Position numbers and translations under genes: made by a program
Assembly (NCBI GenBank): GCA_964223495.1
Contig: CAXQGL010000037.1
Coordinates: 1 to 64,000 of the forward strand
DNA length: 64,000 nucleotides
Direction: 5' to 3'
Source: UBA8752 sp964223495
GTDB lineage: Bacteria > Bacteroidota > Bacteroidia > Flavobacteriales_D > Sanyastnellaceae
Notes under the pieces: generated by a model
What the model was told of the DNA's origin: nothing
The model's input: only the letters and a program-made list of their open reading frames with translations
The model's database searches: none
In this document: positions 9,061 to 17,607 of the stretch, in pieces
Layout of the letters: every line of letters begins with the position of its first letter
How positions within the stretch are numbered: the first letter of the stretch is position 1

Positions 9061-10467
9061 TCAGGCGGCTTCTGCTGGGACTTCCAGTTCCTGTTCGCTG
9101 TGTGCGATGAGGGTTGAGACGGCCCCGTCGCCGGTGACATTGACCACGGTACGGCACATGTCCAGGATGCGGTCCACGGGGAAGATCAGGGCGATCCATG
9201 CGGGATTCAGGCCTACACTCTCGAGGACGATGATCATCAGGACCAGACCGGCACTGGGTACGGCGGCCGCACCAATGGATGCGAGCGTGGCGGTCAGGAC
9301 GATGACGGCTTGTTGGGCCAGGCTGAGGTCCACCATGTGGAATTGGGCTAATGAAACGACGGCGACCGCCTGATACAACGACGTGCCGTCCATGTTGACC
9401 GTCGCTCCGATGGGCAGGACGAAGCTGGTGGTCCTTTCCGAGACGCCGATTTTGTTGCGGACGCAATCCATGGTGACGGGGAGGGTGGCCACGGAGCTCG
9501 AAGTGGAGAATGCCGTGATCTGGGCGTCCCGCATGCCTGACATGAATTGCTTGTAGCCCAACGGCTTGACCAGCATTGCGACCAGCGAGGGGTAGAACAG
9601 GAAGACCATGATGGCCAAGCCGAGAACCACGACCAGGCTGTATTGGAGCAGGTATTCGAGCAATTGGCGGAACATTTCCGGATCGCTTCCCGCGGCGTTC
9701 ACGATCTGGCCTGCCATCAAGGCAAAAACGAAGATGGGCATGGCTTTCATGACCACCCAGACCATGCGCACGAAGACTTCGTTGAGTCCATCCACCGCCT
9801 TCATCAACGGGGCCGCCTGTTCTTTCGGCATGCCCACCAGCACCACGCCGAAGAACACGGCGAAGAAGATGATCTGTAGCATGGACATGTCGGCCAGCGA
9901 CCTGAAGATGTTCGTGGGCACGACATCGACGAGCGGTTGCAGTGGGCCGGAGGATTTGGTGCGCTCCGCCTTGGTCAATTTGTCCTTGACCCAGTCATTC
10001 ATGTCGACCTGTTCTCCGGTGATGCGCGCCACCTCGTCCGCAAGGGTGGGATCGGTGCGCAGCGAGATGTCATCGAGCACCTGGATGCCATTGGCGTCCC
10101 GCCACAGTTCATAACGGATCCGGTTGGATTCGAGGAGGTCGTCCGATACCCTCGCCCCCGGTTGGAAGAGGTTGACCAGTACGAGTCCGACCACGACGGC
10201 CGTCATCGTGGTCAGGAGGTAGGTGACGATGGTCTTGACGCCCAGCCGGCCCAGTTTGGCCGGGTCCCCGAGGCTCGCCACACCTGAAATGATACTGAAG
10301 AGAACAAGGGGTACTGCTATGAGCTTCAGTACATTGATGAATATATCGCCAAAGGGTTTGATGTAGTCGACGGTGAAATCATTCCATCCGAATGTGATGG
10401 ACATCCAGGCGTAGAGTACACCGACCGCGAGGCCGATGAGGACTTGCCAATGCAGGGCGAGGCGCAT
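9061..10467 (-). CDS. Dicarboxylate/amino acid:cation symporter (DAACS family)
   Basis: 468-residue inner-membrane transporter of the GltPh/DctA/GltP family, which couples uptake of glutamate, aspartate or C4-dicarboxylates to Na+ or H+. Hydrophobic helices occupy most of the chain. The Ser-rich tip of hairpin 1 is present (STSSSVATLPVT, about residue 320), as are the transmembrane helix 7 motif NMDGTSLYQAVAV and the hairpin 2 region with IGAAAVPSAGLV. An unusually polar segment of about 85 residues (about 105-190) interrupts the helices after the third; I read it as an extracytoplasmic loop. A TAGCTTGC box 37 bases before the ATG may be a divergent promoter element. Substrate cannot be fixed from sequence. 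Confidence 0.93.
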   Translation of the reverse strand: MRLALHWQVLIGLAVGVLYAWMSITFGWNDFTVDYIKPFGDIFINVLKLIAVPLVLFSIISGVASLGDPAKLGRLGVKTIVTYLLTTMTAVVVGLVLVNLFQPGARVSDDLLESNRIRYELWRDANGIQVLDDISLRTDPTLADEVARITGEQVDMNDWVKDKLTKAERTKSSGPLQPLVDVVPTNIFRSLADMSMLQIIFFAVFFGVVLVGMPKEQAAPLMKAVDGLNEVFVRMVWVVMKAMPIFVFALMAGQIVNAAGSDPEMFRQLLEYLLQYSLVVVLGLAIMVFLFYPSLVAMLVKPLGYKQFMSGMRDAQITAFSTSSSVATLPVTMDCVRNKIGVSERTTSFVLPIGATVNMDGTSLYQAVAVVSLAQFHMVDLSLAQQAVIVLTATLASIGAAAVPSAGLVLMIIVLESVGLNPAWIALIFPVDRILDMCRTVVNVTGDGAVSTLIAHSEQELEVPAEAA

Positions 10468-10516
10468 GGGGTACGGGGGTGTTTGTTGCGATCGGTTCGG
10501 AGCCGCAAGCTAAGGT

Positions 10517-11611
10517 TCAGAGGCGCGCGCTCCGCTGTCTCAAGGCGTGGTCGGCCAGGACCAGCAGGACCATGGCTTCCACCATGGGGACGGCGCGGGG
10601 CAGTACGCAGGGATCATGTCGGCCCTTGCCGGACATGGTGGTCGGGTTGCCGTCGCGGTCCACCGTGTCCTGCTCCGCGACGATGGTGGCCACCGGCTTG
10701 AAACCGATCCGCAGGACGATGTCTTCTCCGTTGCTGATGCCGCCCTGGATTCCGCCGCTGTGGTTGGTCGCCGTCCGCACCTTGCCCGCCTCATTGGTGA
10801 AGCGGTCGTTGTGTTCGGATCCGCGCATTAGGGTGCCGCTGAATCCGCTGCCGAGTTCGAGGCCTTTGACGGCGGGCAGGCTCCAGAGCGCCTTGGCGAG
10901 GTCGGCGTGCAGTTTGTCGAATACGGGCTCGCCCCATCCTGCGGGGATGTTCCGGGCCACGACGACGACGCTGCCGCCGATGGTGTCGCCCGCCTTCTTG
11001 ACCTCGAGGATGCGCTCCTCCATCCGCCGGGCCGTCTCCGGATCCGGGCAGCGTACGGGATGCGCGTCAACGGCTTCCGGTTCATGATAGGCTGGTGGAT
11101 GGGGGACGGCGATGTCCTGCACCCGTTCCACATAGGCCGATACTCCCGGTGTGGGTTCGGCAGGAGACCGTTGCTCGAGGAATTGGCGGGCTATGGCTCC
11201 GGCCACCACGCGTGCAGCGGTTTCCCTTGCACTTGCCCGGCCTCCACCGCGGTGGTCGCGGAATCCATACTTGGCATCGTAGGTGAAGTCCGCATGGCTC
11301 GGCCGGTAGCGGTCCTGATTGTGGCTGTAATCTGCGCTGCGGGCGTCGTCGTTCGGGATGGTGAACCCGATGGGGGTGCCCGTGGTCCTGGCCTCGAAGA
11401 GGCCAGAGAGCAGCTGCACCCGGTCTGCCTCCTTCCGTGCGGTGGTCAGCTTGGACTGGCCTGGCTTCCGGCGGTCCAATTCCTGCTGGATGCGGTCCAG
11501 GTCGATGGCGACCCCTGCGGGAACCCCTTCGAGAACGCCGCCGAGGGCGGGGCCATGGGATTCGCCGAAAGTGGTGAGTCTGAGGGCTTGTCCGAATGCG
11601 CTTCCAGGCAT
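10517..11611 (-). CDS. aroC: Chorismate synthase
   Basis: Converts 5-enolpyruvylshikimate-3-phosphate to chorismate, the last step of the shikimate pathway, using reduced FMN. The 364-residue product begins MPGSAFGQALRLTTFGESHG, containing the conserved signature. It continues with DRRKPGQS, FRDHRGGGRASARETAARVVAGA and GGIQGGISNGEDIVLRIGFKP, all hallmarks of the family. The open frame extends about 360 codons further upstream, but that part is antisense to hutI; the ATG at 11611 gives the correct N-terminus. A perfect TACCTTTG promoter box ends only 4 bases before this ATG, so the mRNA is probably leaderless. The gene is divergent from hutI, with a 51-base gap. Confidence 0.97.
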   Translation of the reverse strand: MPGSAFGQALRLTTFGESHGPALGGVLEGVPAGVAIDLDRIQQELDRRKPGQSKLTTARKEADRVQLLSGLFEARTTGTPIGFTIPNDDARSADYSHNQDRYRPSHADFTYDAKYGFRDHRGGGRASARETAARVVAGAIARQFLEQRSPAEPTPGVSAYVERVQDIAVPHPPAYHEPEAVDAHPVRCPDPETARRMEERILEVKKAGDTIGGSVVVVARNIPAGWGEPVFDKLHADLAKALWSLPAVKGLELGSGFSGTLMRGSEHNDRFTNEAGKVRTATNHSGGIQGGISNGEDIVLRIGFKPVATIVAEQDTVDRDGNPTTMSGKGRHDPCVLPRAVPMVEAMVLLVLADHALRQRSARL

Positions 11612-11615
11612 GTTG

Positions 11616-11623
11616 CAAAGGTA
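11616..11623 (-). promoter_or_regulatory. -7 promoter box of aroC (TACCTTTG)
   Basis: Exact match to TAnnTTTG on the minus strand, ending 4 bases before the aroC start codon. Transcription would begin at or within a base or two of the ATG. Confidence 0.7.
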
Positions 11624-11662
11624 CGGGTGGACAGTCCGTTCCGATGTGCGACCTTGGGGCGC

Positions 11663-12928
11663 ATGGAAGGTGGTTTTGCAAAGGGCCGGTTGCTGATCAA
11701 GGACATCGGCTGCCTTGTCGGATTTGGCGCTTCCGCCCCGGGCAAACTGGCGGGGGATGACATGCGGAGGTTGCCGGTGATGGAGGATGCCTGGCTCGCC
11801 ATCGAGGATGGCCGCGTGCTCGACGGGGGACCGATGTCGGGTTTCCCCGGCATCACCGATTGGAATGGTCTTGAGGTCCTGGAGGCAGCAGGACGCTGTG
11901 TACTGCCTGCGTGGGTGGACAGCCATACCCACCTTGTCCATGCGGCCTCGAGGGAAACGGAATTTGTGGACCGCATCCGGGGGCTCAGTTACCAGGAGAT
12001 TGCGGCCCGGGGCGGGGGCATCCTCAACAGCGCCAAGGCCCTGAGGGAAATGTCCGAGGATGCGCTGTTCGACGTTTCGCTCGAGCGGTTCGAGCGGATG
12101 ATGGAGATGGGGACGGGGGCCATCGAGATCAAATCGGGCTATGGACTTGACCTGGACAGTGAACTGAAGATGCTGCGCGTCGCACGGCGGCTCGGGGCAC
12201 TCGAACGCATTCCGGTCAAGACGACTTTTCTCGGTTGCCATGCTGTCCCCGAAGGATGGCCCGACACCATGTCGTACGCCCGGTACATGGTCAAGGAGGT
12301 CCTTCCGGCCGTGGTGGAGGAGGGTCTCGCCGATCACGTGGACATCTTCTGCGAGGAAGGGTATTTCGGCATCGATGAGACCCGATTGCTGCTGGAGGAG
12401 GCCAGGCTGCGGGGCTTGCCCGCGAAAGTCCACGTGAACCAGTTCAAGGCCTCTGGTGGCGTTGCCCTGTGCGTGGAATACGACGCCTTGAGCGTCGATC
12501 ACCTCGAGGTGCTGCGTGCGGAGGATGTGGCGGAACTTGCCACAGGATCCACGATGCCGGTTGCGCTTCCCCTGTGTTCGCTCTTCCTGGATCTGCCTTT
12601 CACCGAGGGCAGGGCCCTTGTGGACGCTGGATGCGCTTTGGCCATTGCGACCGACTTCAATCCGGGCTCCGCGCCTTCCGGGAACATGCATTTGGCAGCA
12701 TCATTGGGGTCGATGAGGATGGGGTTGGAGCCGGTCGAGGCCTTGGCGGCTGCCACGACCAACGGTGCTGCGGCGCTCGGGATTGAGGACCAGGTGGGTG
12801 GATTGGGGGTTGGCCAGGAAGCGAGTCTGATCGTCACGCGCCCCCTGCGCTCCGTGGAAGAGGCCATTTATGCCTTTGGAGATCCCATTGCCGAACGCAT
12901 TTTGCTGCGTGGACATTGGGTGAAATGA
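11663..12928 (+). CDS. hutI: Imidazolonepropionase
   Basis: Hydrolyses 4-imidazolone-5-propanoate to N-formimino-L-glutamate, the third step of histidine degradation. 421 residues; amidohydrolase superfamily. The metal-binding DSHTHLVHA lies near residue 91, and RGGGILNSAKALRE, GAIEIKSGYGLD, KTTFLGCHAVP, KVHVNQF and the metal-ligand region ALAIATDFNPGSAPSGNM follow in order. The frame opens much further upstream, but that part is antisense to aroC; the ATG at 11663 gives normal length. Its TGA overlaps an ATG (ATGA at 12925-12928) that could start the next gene. ftcD, which acts on the product of HutI, follows 3 kb downstream. hutH and hutU are not in the window. Confidence 0.95.
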   Translation: MEGGFAKGRLLIKDIGCLVGFGASAPGKLAGDDMRRLPVMEDAWLAIEDGRVLDGGPMSGFPGITDWNGLEVLEAAGRCVLPAWVDSHTHLVHAASRETEFVDRIRGLSYQEIAARGGGILNSAKALREMSEDALFDVSLERFERMMEMGTGAIEIKSGYGLDLDSELKMLRVARRLGALERIPVKTTFLGCHAVPEGWPDTMSYARYMVKEVLPAVVEEGLADHVDIFCEEGYFGIDETRLLLEEARLRGLPAKVHVNQFKASGGVALCVEYDALSVDHLEVLRAEDVAELATGSTMPVALPLCSLFLDLPFTEGRALVDAGCALAIATDFNPGSAPSGNMHLAASLGSMRMGLEPVEALAAATTNGAAALGIEDQVGGLGVGQEASLIVTRPLRSVEEAIYAFGDPIAERILLRGHWVK

Positions 12929-12987
12929 ACCCTTCGTATCTTCAAGGGTTGCTCTGTTGCGTCCGAAATGGGCCAAAACCGCCTTCA

Positions 12988-15849
12988 GTGAAACACACCG
13001 TCCGCCATAGCATCAGCTTTGCCGTCTTGATGGCGCTGTGTGCCGCGTCGCCGGGGCAAGAGCCCCAATTCGTGGATCACAGCGACGAGGCCGGAATCCT
13101 CGGGAATTACCTGAACCATTCGGCTTCCGTTGCGGATTATGACCTCGATGGGGACCTGGACGTGTACATCGGAAGCCGTCTCGCGCCCAATACGCTGTAC
13201 CGCAATGAAGGCAATGCCGTGTTCGTCCCGGTCGTGGCCGGTGTGGAAGACGGCGGTTTCACCATGACCACGTTATTCTTTGATTATGACAATGATGGCG
13301 ATCCCGACCTGCTGAGTTGCAACACCGGCGATGTCAACCGGTTCTGGCGCAACGATGGCGGCAGCTTTACGGATGTGACCGATGAACTCGGTCTGGGCCA
13401 GGAATCCCAATGCAGGAGTGCCCATGCGGCAGACATCAACCTAGACGGCTGGCTGGACCTCTACATCGTCAATATGAACGAGCCCAATGCCTTCTGGCTT
13501 TCGGATGGTGAAGGTGGTTTTACCGATGGATACCTGTCTTCAGGAGCGACCGACAATCTCATCGGGATGGGGGCCCTGTTCCTGGACATCGAGAATGACG
13601 GCGACCTCGATCTGTACCTCACGCACGATGCCAATCAGCCGAACAAGCTGTACATCAATGACGGTGTGGGCAACTTCACCAATGAGGCCGAAGCGTGGGG
13701 GTTGGACCTGGCCGCACAGGGCATGGGGGTGGACGCGACCGACCTGGACCACGATGGATATCTCGATCTGTACATCTCGAACAACCTGCCGAACGACCTC
13801 TTCATCAATCCTGGTGCCCAGCCTGATCCTGCGAATCCCTTGATGTTCACGAACATCACGGAGACTGCGGACGTGGGTGATTTCGGCATGGGTTGGGGCA
13901 CCGCCTTCATCGACCATGACCACGATGGGGAGCGCGACCTGTACGTGGCCAACGAGTATTTCTTCTCGCCGTACCCGAACCTCCTGTATCACAACAACGG
14001 GGACTTGACCTTTACCGACATCGCCCCTGGAGATGCTGTCGAGAGTCCGTACAGCGGATACGCCACGGTGGTGGCCGACTTCGATGTCAACGGTACGGAG
14101 GATCTGCTGGTCGTGAATACGCTGGTCGGGGCCAACCCCGGTTGTCAGCTCTTCCTGAACATGGATACGGTGCACCATTGGATTGGCTTCGAACTGGAGG
14201 GTGTGGTGTCGCCAAGGGACGCGGCAGGTGCCCGGGTGGTGGTGCATTCGGGACCGGACTTCCATCGCACGGATGCCTCTTTCATAGGATACAGCTACAG
14301 CTCCAGTGGACCTTTGACATTCAACTTCGGTCTGGGTGACCGGACCGAAGTGGATTCGGTGGAGGTCTTCTGGCCGAGCGGCATCCGCACCGTGGAACTG
14401 AACCCGGCGATCGATGCGTATCACATCCTGCTGGAGACCCCGTGCTTTGGCCTGGATCCCACACTGGATTGGCCGGAGGAGGCCCTGCTTTGCCCGGGAG
14501 ATTCCATCTTCCTGCAGGTGCCTGATGGTTGGGAGGCATCCAGTTGGACTTCGGGTGAAGACCACCCGCTGGGTCGGGCCTTCACCACTTCAGGGGTGGC
14601 GCAAGCCTTGCTCACCAATGGTGGTTGTACCGTGCTGTCCCCAGCGGTTGAGGTCGTCGTCGTGGATGCCGTACCTCCGGTCATCGAACTCGATGGTCCC
14701 GAGCGGTTCTGCTCAGGAACTTTGAGGCAATTGACCGTTCCCGGACCGCAGGTGGACATCCAATGGTCCAATGGCATCGCGGCCGACACCCTGTATGCGG
14801 CATCGAGCGATACATTGACCGTGACGACCACGAACATTTGCGGGCACATCGACACCAGTGATCCCGTCATACTGCGCGGATTCGAAACCCCTTCCGAACC
14901 CATCGTGCCGGTCGGCCTGGCCGTGACGGGAACGACCTACACCTTCGAACCCATTCAGCTCGAGGGAGAACCCCTGCGTTGGTATGCACCGTACGGGGTC
15001 ACGGCAATGGCCGATCTGTTGGCGGGCACGACAAATCAGGTCGGACCGTTCATACTCGAAGGGCCTACGCTGACGACCGCACCACTCGGTGCGACCACCG
15101 GATGGTGGGTGCGTGCCATGGGCCGCAGGGATGTGAGGACCGCCCAGGGTGGAAAGGAAACAAGTTCCTCGGGGGGGTTCATCGCTTCGGATACATATGG
15201 ACTGGCATTCGACGCCCACGAGGACATGGTTGTGGAGAGTGTCAAGGTCAGGGCTGAAATGCCGGGTTTGAGGGTCATCCGATTGATGTCCATACAGGCC
15301 GATGTGTTGGCGGAAGCAACGGTCATGCTGTCTCAGGGTTGGAATACGGTGGAGTTGGGATTTGCCGTGCCGGAAGGCGAGGGTTACCGCCTCATGGCAG
15401 AAGGGTCGAATGTCAACCTGTGGAGAGACAACGTCGCCGGGGAATTGGCCTATCCCTATGCGCTCGGATCGATCGGGACCATCACGGGGACCACGATTCC
15501 CAACGCCGCCGGCCTGGGCTACTACTACTTTTTCTATGACTGGGTGGTCTCTTCCCAACCGCTTGAGTGCGAGAGTAATCCTGTCGCAGCCCTCGTGGAA
15601 GTGGTGGATGTCATTCCCGGCTGCACTTATGCATTTGCTGCGAACTACGATCCCTCGGCTTCACTGGATGATGGGAGTTGCTTTCTGGCAGGGTGTCTGG
15701 ACCCCACTGCAATCAACTACAACCCGGATGCAGTCATAGACGACGGCAGCTGTGCCGTACAATGCACCAACGACGCCAATGGCGATGGCCAGATCGGGGC
15801 GCCGGATTTGTTGACATTGCTTGCCGCATGGGGCAGTGTCTGCGAGTGA
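12988..15849 (+). CDS. Secreted FG-GAP/UnbV protein with DDGSC repeats and a dockerin-like tail
   Basis: About 953 residues, exported. I choose the GTG at 12988 because it gives a clean signal peptide (Lys/Arg n-region, hydrophobic core, ending ASPGQ); an ATG at 12925 overlapping the hutI stop is the alternative. Seven FG-GAP/VCBS repeats carry Ca-binding loops such as DYDLDGDLDVY and DYDNDGDPDLL (about residues 50-370). An ASPIC/UnbV domain follows (about 388-467, ending FGLG...VDSVEVFWPSG), then Ig-like and beta-rich segments. Near the C-terminus are two Cys-rich repeats of the form GCxxxxAxNYxP...DDGSC (about 878-922). A dockerin-like EF-hand, NDANGDGQIGAPDLL, is flanked by Cys (about 925-952). 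No type-A or type-B T9SS sorting domain is visible. Role unknown; the layout suggests a surface adhesin or structural protein. Confidence 0.88.
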   Translation: MKHTVRHSISFAVLMALCAASPGQEPQFVDHSDEAGILGNYLNHSASVADYDLDGDLDVYIGSRLAPNTLYRNEGNAVFVPVVAGVEDGGFTMTTLFFDYDNDGDPDLLSCNTGDVNRFWRNDGGSFTDVTDELGLGQESQCRSAHAADINLDGWLDLYIVNMNEPNAFWLSDGEGGFTDGYLSSGATDNLIGMGALFLDIENDGDLDLYLTHDANQPNKLYINDGVGNFTNEAEAWGLDLAAQGMGVDATDLDHDGYLDLYISNNLPNDLFINPGAQPDPANPLMFTNITETADVGDFGMGWGTAFIDHDHDGERDLYVANEYFFSPYPNLLYHNNGDLTFTDIAPGDAVESPYSGYATVVADFDVNGTEDLLVVNTLVGANPGCQLFLNMDTVHHWIGFELEGVVSPRDAAGARVVVHSGPDFHRTDASFIGYSYSSSGPLTFNFGLGDRTEVDSVEVFWPSGIRTVELNPAIDAYHILLETPCFGLDPTLDWPEEALLCPGDSIFLQVPDGWEASSWTSGEDHPLGRAFTTSGVAQALLTNGGCTVLSPAVEVVVVDAVPPVIELDGPERFCSGTLRQLTVPGPQVDIQWSNGIAADTLYAASSDTLTVTTTNICGHIDTSDPVILRGFETPSEPIVPVGLAVTGTTYTFEPIQLEGEPLRWYAPYGVTAMADLLAGTTNQVGPFILEGPTLTTAPLGATTGWWVRAMGRRDVRTAQGGKETSSSGGFIASDTYGLAFDAHEDMVVESVKVRAEMPGLRVIRLMSIQADVLAEATVMLSQGWNTVELGFAVPEGEGYRLMAEGSNVNLWRDNVAGELAYPYALGSIGTITGTTIPNAAGLGYYYFFYDWVVSSQPLECESNPVAALVEVVDVIPGCTYAFAANYDPSASLDDGSCFLAGCLDPTAINYNPDAVIDDGSCAVQCTNDANGDGQIGAPDLLTLLAAWGSVCE

Positions 15850-15857
15850 AATCGGCT

Positions 15858-15865
15858 TAGTTTTC
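15858..15865 (+). promoter_or_regulatory. Possible -7 box of ftcD (TAGTTTTC)
   Basis: TAGTTTTC matches TAnnTTTG except the last base and ends 20 bases before the ftcD ATG. Weak on its own; it fits the spacing seen at other genes here. Confidence 0.35.
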
Positions 15866-15885
15866 CGGACGTAAACACCTGAATC

Positions 15886-17586
15886 ATGTCCGTTCGCCTG
15901 ATCGAGTGCGTCCCGAATATTTCCGAGGGTCGTGACCGCGCAAAAATCAACGCCATTGCTGCCATCGTCGAGACGGTGGAGGGGGTCCGACTCCTGGACG
16001 TCGACCCGGGAAGTTCGACCCACCGCACGGTCATCACCTTCGTTGGCCCCCCCGAGACCATCGTGGAGGCTGCTTTCAGGCTCATCCGCAAGGCGTCCGA
16101 ACTCATCGACATGTCCAAGCACCAAGGGGAGCACCCGAGGATGGGGGCCACCGATGTCTGCCCGTTCGTGCCTGTGGCGGGTGTCACGATGGAGGATTGC
16201 AAGGCCGCTGCCCATGCGCTGGGTAAACGTGTCGGGGAGGAGTTGGGCATTCCCGGCTATTTCTACGAGGAGGCCGCCATGACGCCGGAGCGTCGGAACC
16301 TGGCCCACTGCAGGAAAGGGGAGTACGAAGGGCTGGAGAAGTTGTCTTCGCCCGAATGGAAGCCCGATTTCGGTCCGGCGGAATTCAATGATGGGGCCCG
16401 GCGCACCGGCGCCACGGCCATCGGAGCGCGGGACTTCCTCGTCGCCTACAACATCAACCTGAATACCACGTCCACCCGCCGGGCCAATGCTGTCGCTTTC
16501 GATTTGCGGGAAAATGGAAGGGTGAAGCGGGAGGGGGGACTGACCGGAAAGGTCGTCGAGGACGCGGATGGAAACCCCGTACGTGAACCGGGCATGCTCA
16601 AATGCGTCAAGGGCATCGGTTGGTACATCGAGGAATACGGCATTGCACAGTTGTCGCTCAATCTGACCAACATTTCAGTCACTGCGGTCCATACGGCATT
16701 CGATGCGGCCTGTGAACGGGCCATTGCACGGGGGATGCGGGTGACGGGTAGTGAGATCGTGGGGTTGATTCCGAAGCGGGTGCTGATGAATGCTGCGGAT
16801 CATTACCTGCGGAAGCAGGAGCGGAGCCTCGGCATTTCCGAATCGGAGAAGGTCAAGGTGGCGGTCAAGTCTTTGGGGCTCGATGACCTCGCACCGTTCG
16901 ATGCCCGGAAGCGGGTCATCGAATATCTGCTCGAGGATGCAGGGGGAGATACGGCTCCCTTGGCCGGGATGACCCTGACCGGATTTGCCGAGGAGACTTC
17001 GCGTGAGTCGCCGGCGCCCGGAGGAGGTTCCATCGCGGCTTATGTGGGGGCACTCGGGGTGTCGCTGGGCACCATGGTCGCCAATCTCAGTGCGCACAAA
17101 CGGGGATGGGATGACCGCTGGTCCACTTTCAGTGATGTGGCCGAGCGTGGTATGGTGCTGCAGCGCCGCCTGCTCGCCCTGGTCGACGAGGACACCGCAG
17201 CCTTCGATGCCATCATGGCGGCATTCGGGATGCCGAAGGGGAATGAGGCGCAGAAGGCGGAGCGCAAAGCCGCCATTCAGTCCGCGACCCTGGGGGCGAT
17301 GGAGACGCCGCTGGAAGTGGCGGAAAGGGCCTTGGAGTCCATGGCGATCATGGCGGAAATGGCAGCGCACGGAAACCCCAACAGCGTGACAGATGCGGGG
17401 GTCGGTGCCCTGTGTGCCCGGACTGCGGTGCTGGGTGCGGTCATGAACGTCAGGGTCAATGCCGCAGACCTTGCGGATCGAGAAAAGGCGGATGCCATGT
17501 TGGCGCGATGTGCCGAGTTGGAGACCGAGGCGGAGCGTCAGGAGCGGATGGTGCGCGACCGGGTTGCGGCCGTGCTGGCAGGCTGA
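15886..17586 (+). CDS. ftcD: Bifunctional glutamate formimidoyltransferase / formimidoyltetrahydrofolate cyclodeaminase
   Basis: Transfers the formimino group of N-formimino-L-glutamate to tetrahydrofolate, then deaminates it to 5,10-methenyl-THF, so histidine carbon enters the one-carbon pool. 566 residues. The N-terminal formiminotransferase domain (about 1-325) shows IECVPNISEGRD, DPGSSTHRTVITFVG, HQGEHPRMGATDVCPFVP and RTGATAIGARDFLVAYNINL. The C-terminal cyclodeaminase domain (about 350-560) begins with the SPAPGGGSIAAYVGALG motif and has SVTDAGVGALCARTAVLGA. Fusion of the two activities is known from animals and several bacteria. Neighbourhood with hutI supports a histidine-to-glutamate route that uses folate rather than formimino-glutamate hydrolase. 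Confidence 0.96.
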   Translation: MSVRLIECVPNISEGRDRAKINAIAAIVETVEGVRLLDVDPGSSTHRTVITFVGPPETIVEAAFRLIRKASELIDMSKHQGEHPRMGATDVCPFVPVAGVTMEDCKAAAHALGKRVGEELGIPGYFYEEAAMTPERRNLAHCRKGEYEGLEKLSSPEWKPDFGPAEFNDGARRTGATAIGARDFLVAYNINLNTTSTRRANAVAFDLRENGRVKREGGLTGKVVEDADGNPVREPGMLKCVKGIGWYIEEYGIAQLSLNLTNISVTAVHTAFDAACERAIARGMRVTGSEIVGLIPKRVLMNAADHYLRKQERSLGISESEKVKVAVKSLGLDDLAPFDARKRVIEYLLEDAGGDTAPLAGMTLTGFAEETSRESPAPGGGSIAAYVGALGVSLGTMVANLSAHKRGWDDRWSTFSDVAERGMVLQRRLLALVDEDTAAFDAIMAAFGMPKGNEAQKAERKAAIQSATLGAMETPLEVAERALESMAIMAEMAAHGNPNSVTDAGVGALCARTAVLGAVMNVRVNAADLADREKADAMLARCAELETEAERQERMVRDRVAAVLAG

Positions 17587-17607
17587 TGCGATGGGTACGG
17601 GAAGCCT

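Noticed and set aside
11612..12691. Upstream extension of the aroC frame by about 360 codons
   Set aside because: It lies antisense to hutI and precedes a promoter box. The conserved chorismate synthase N-terminus begins at 11611.
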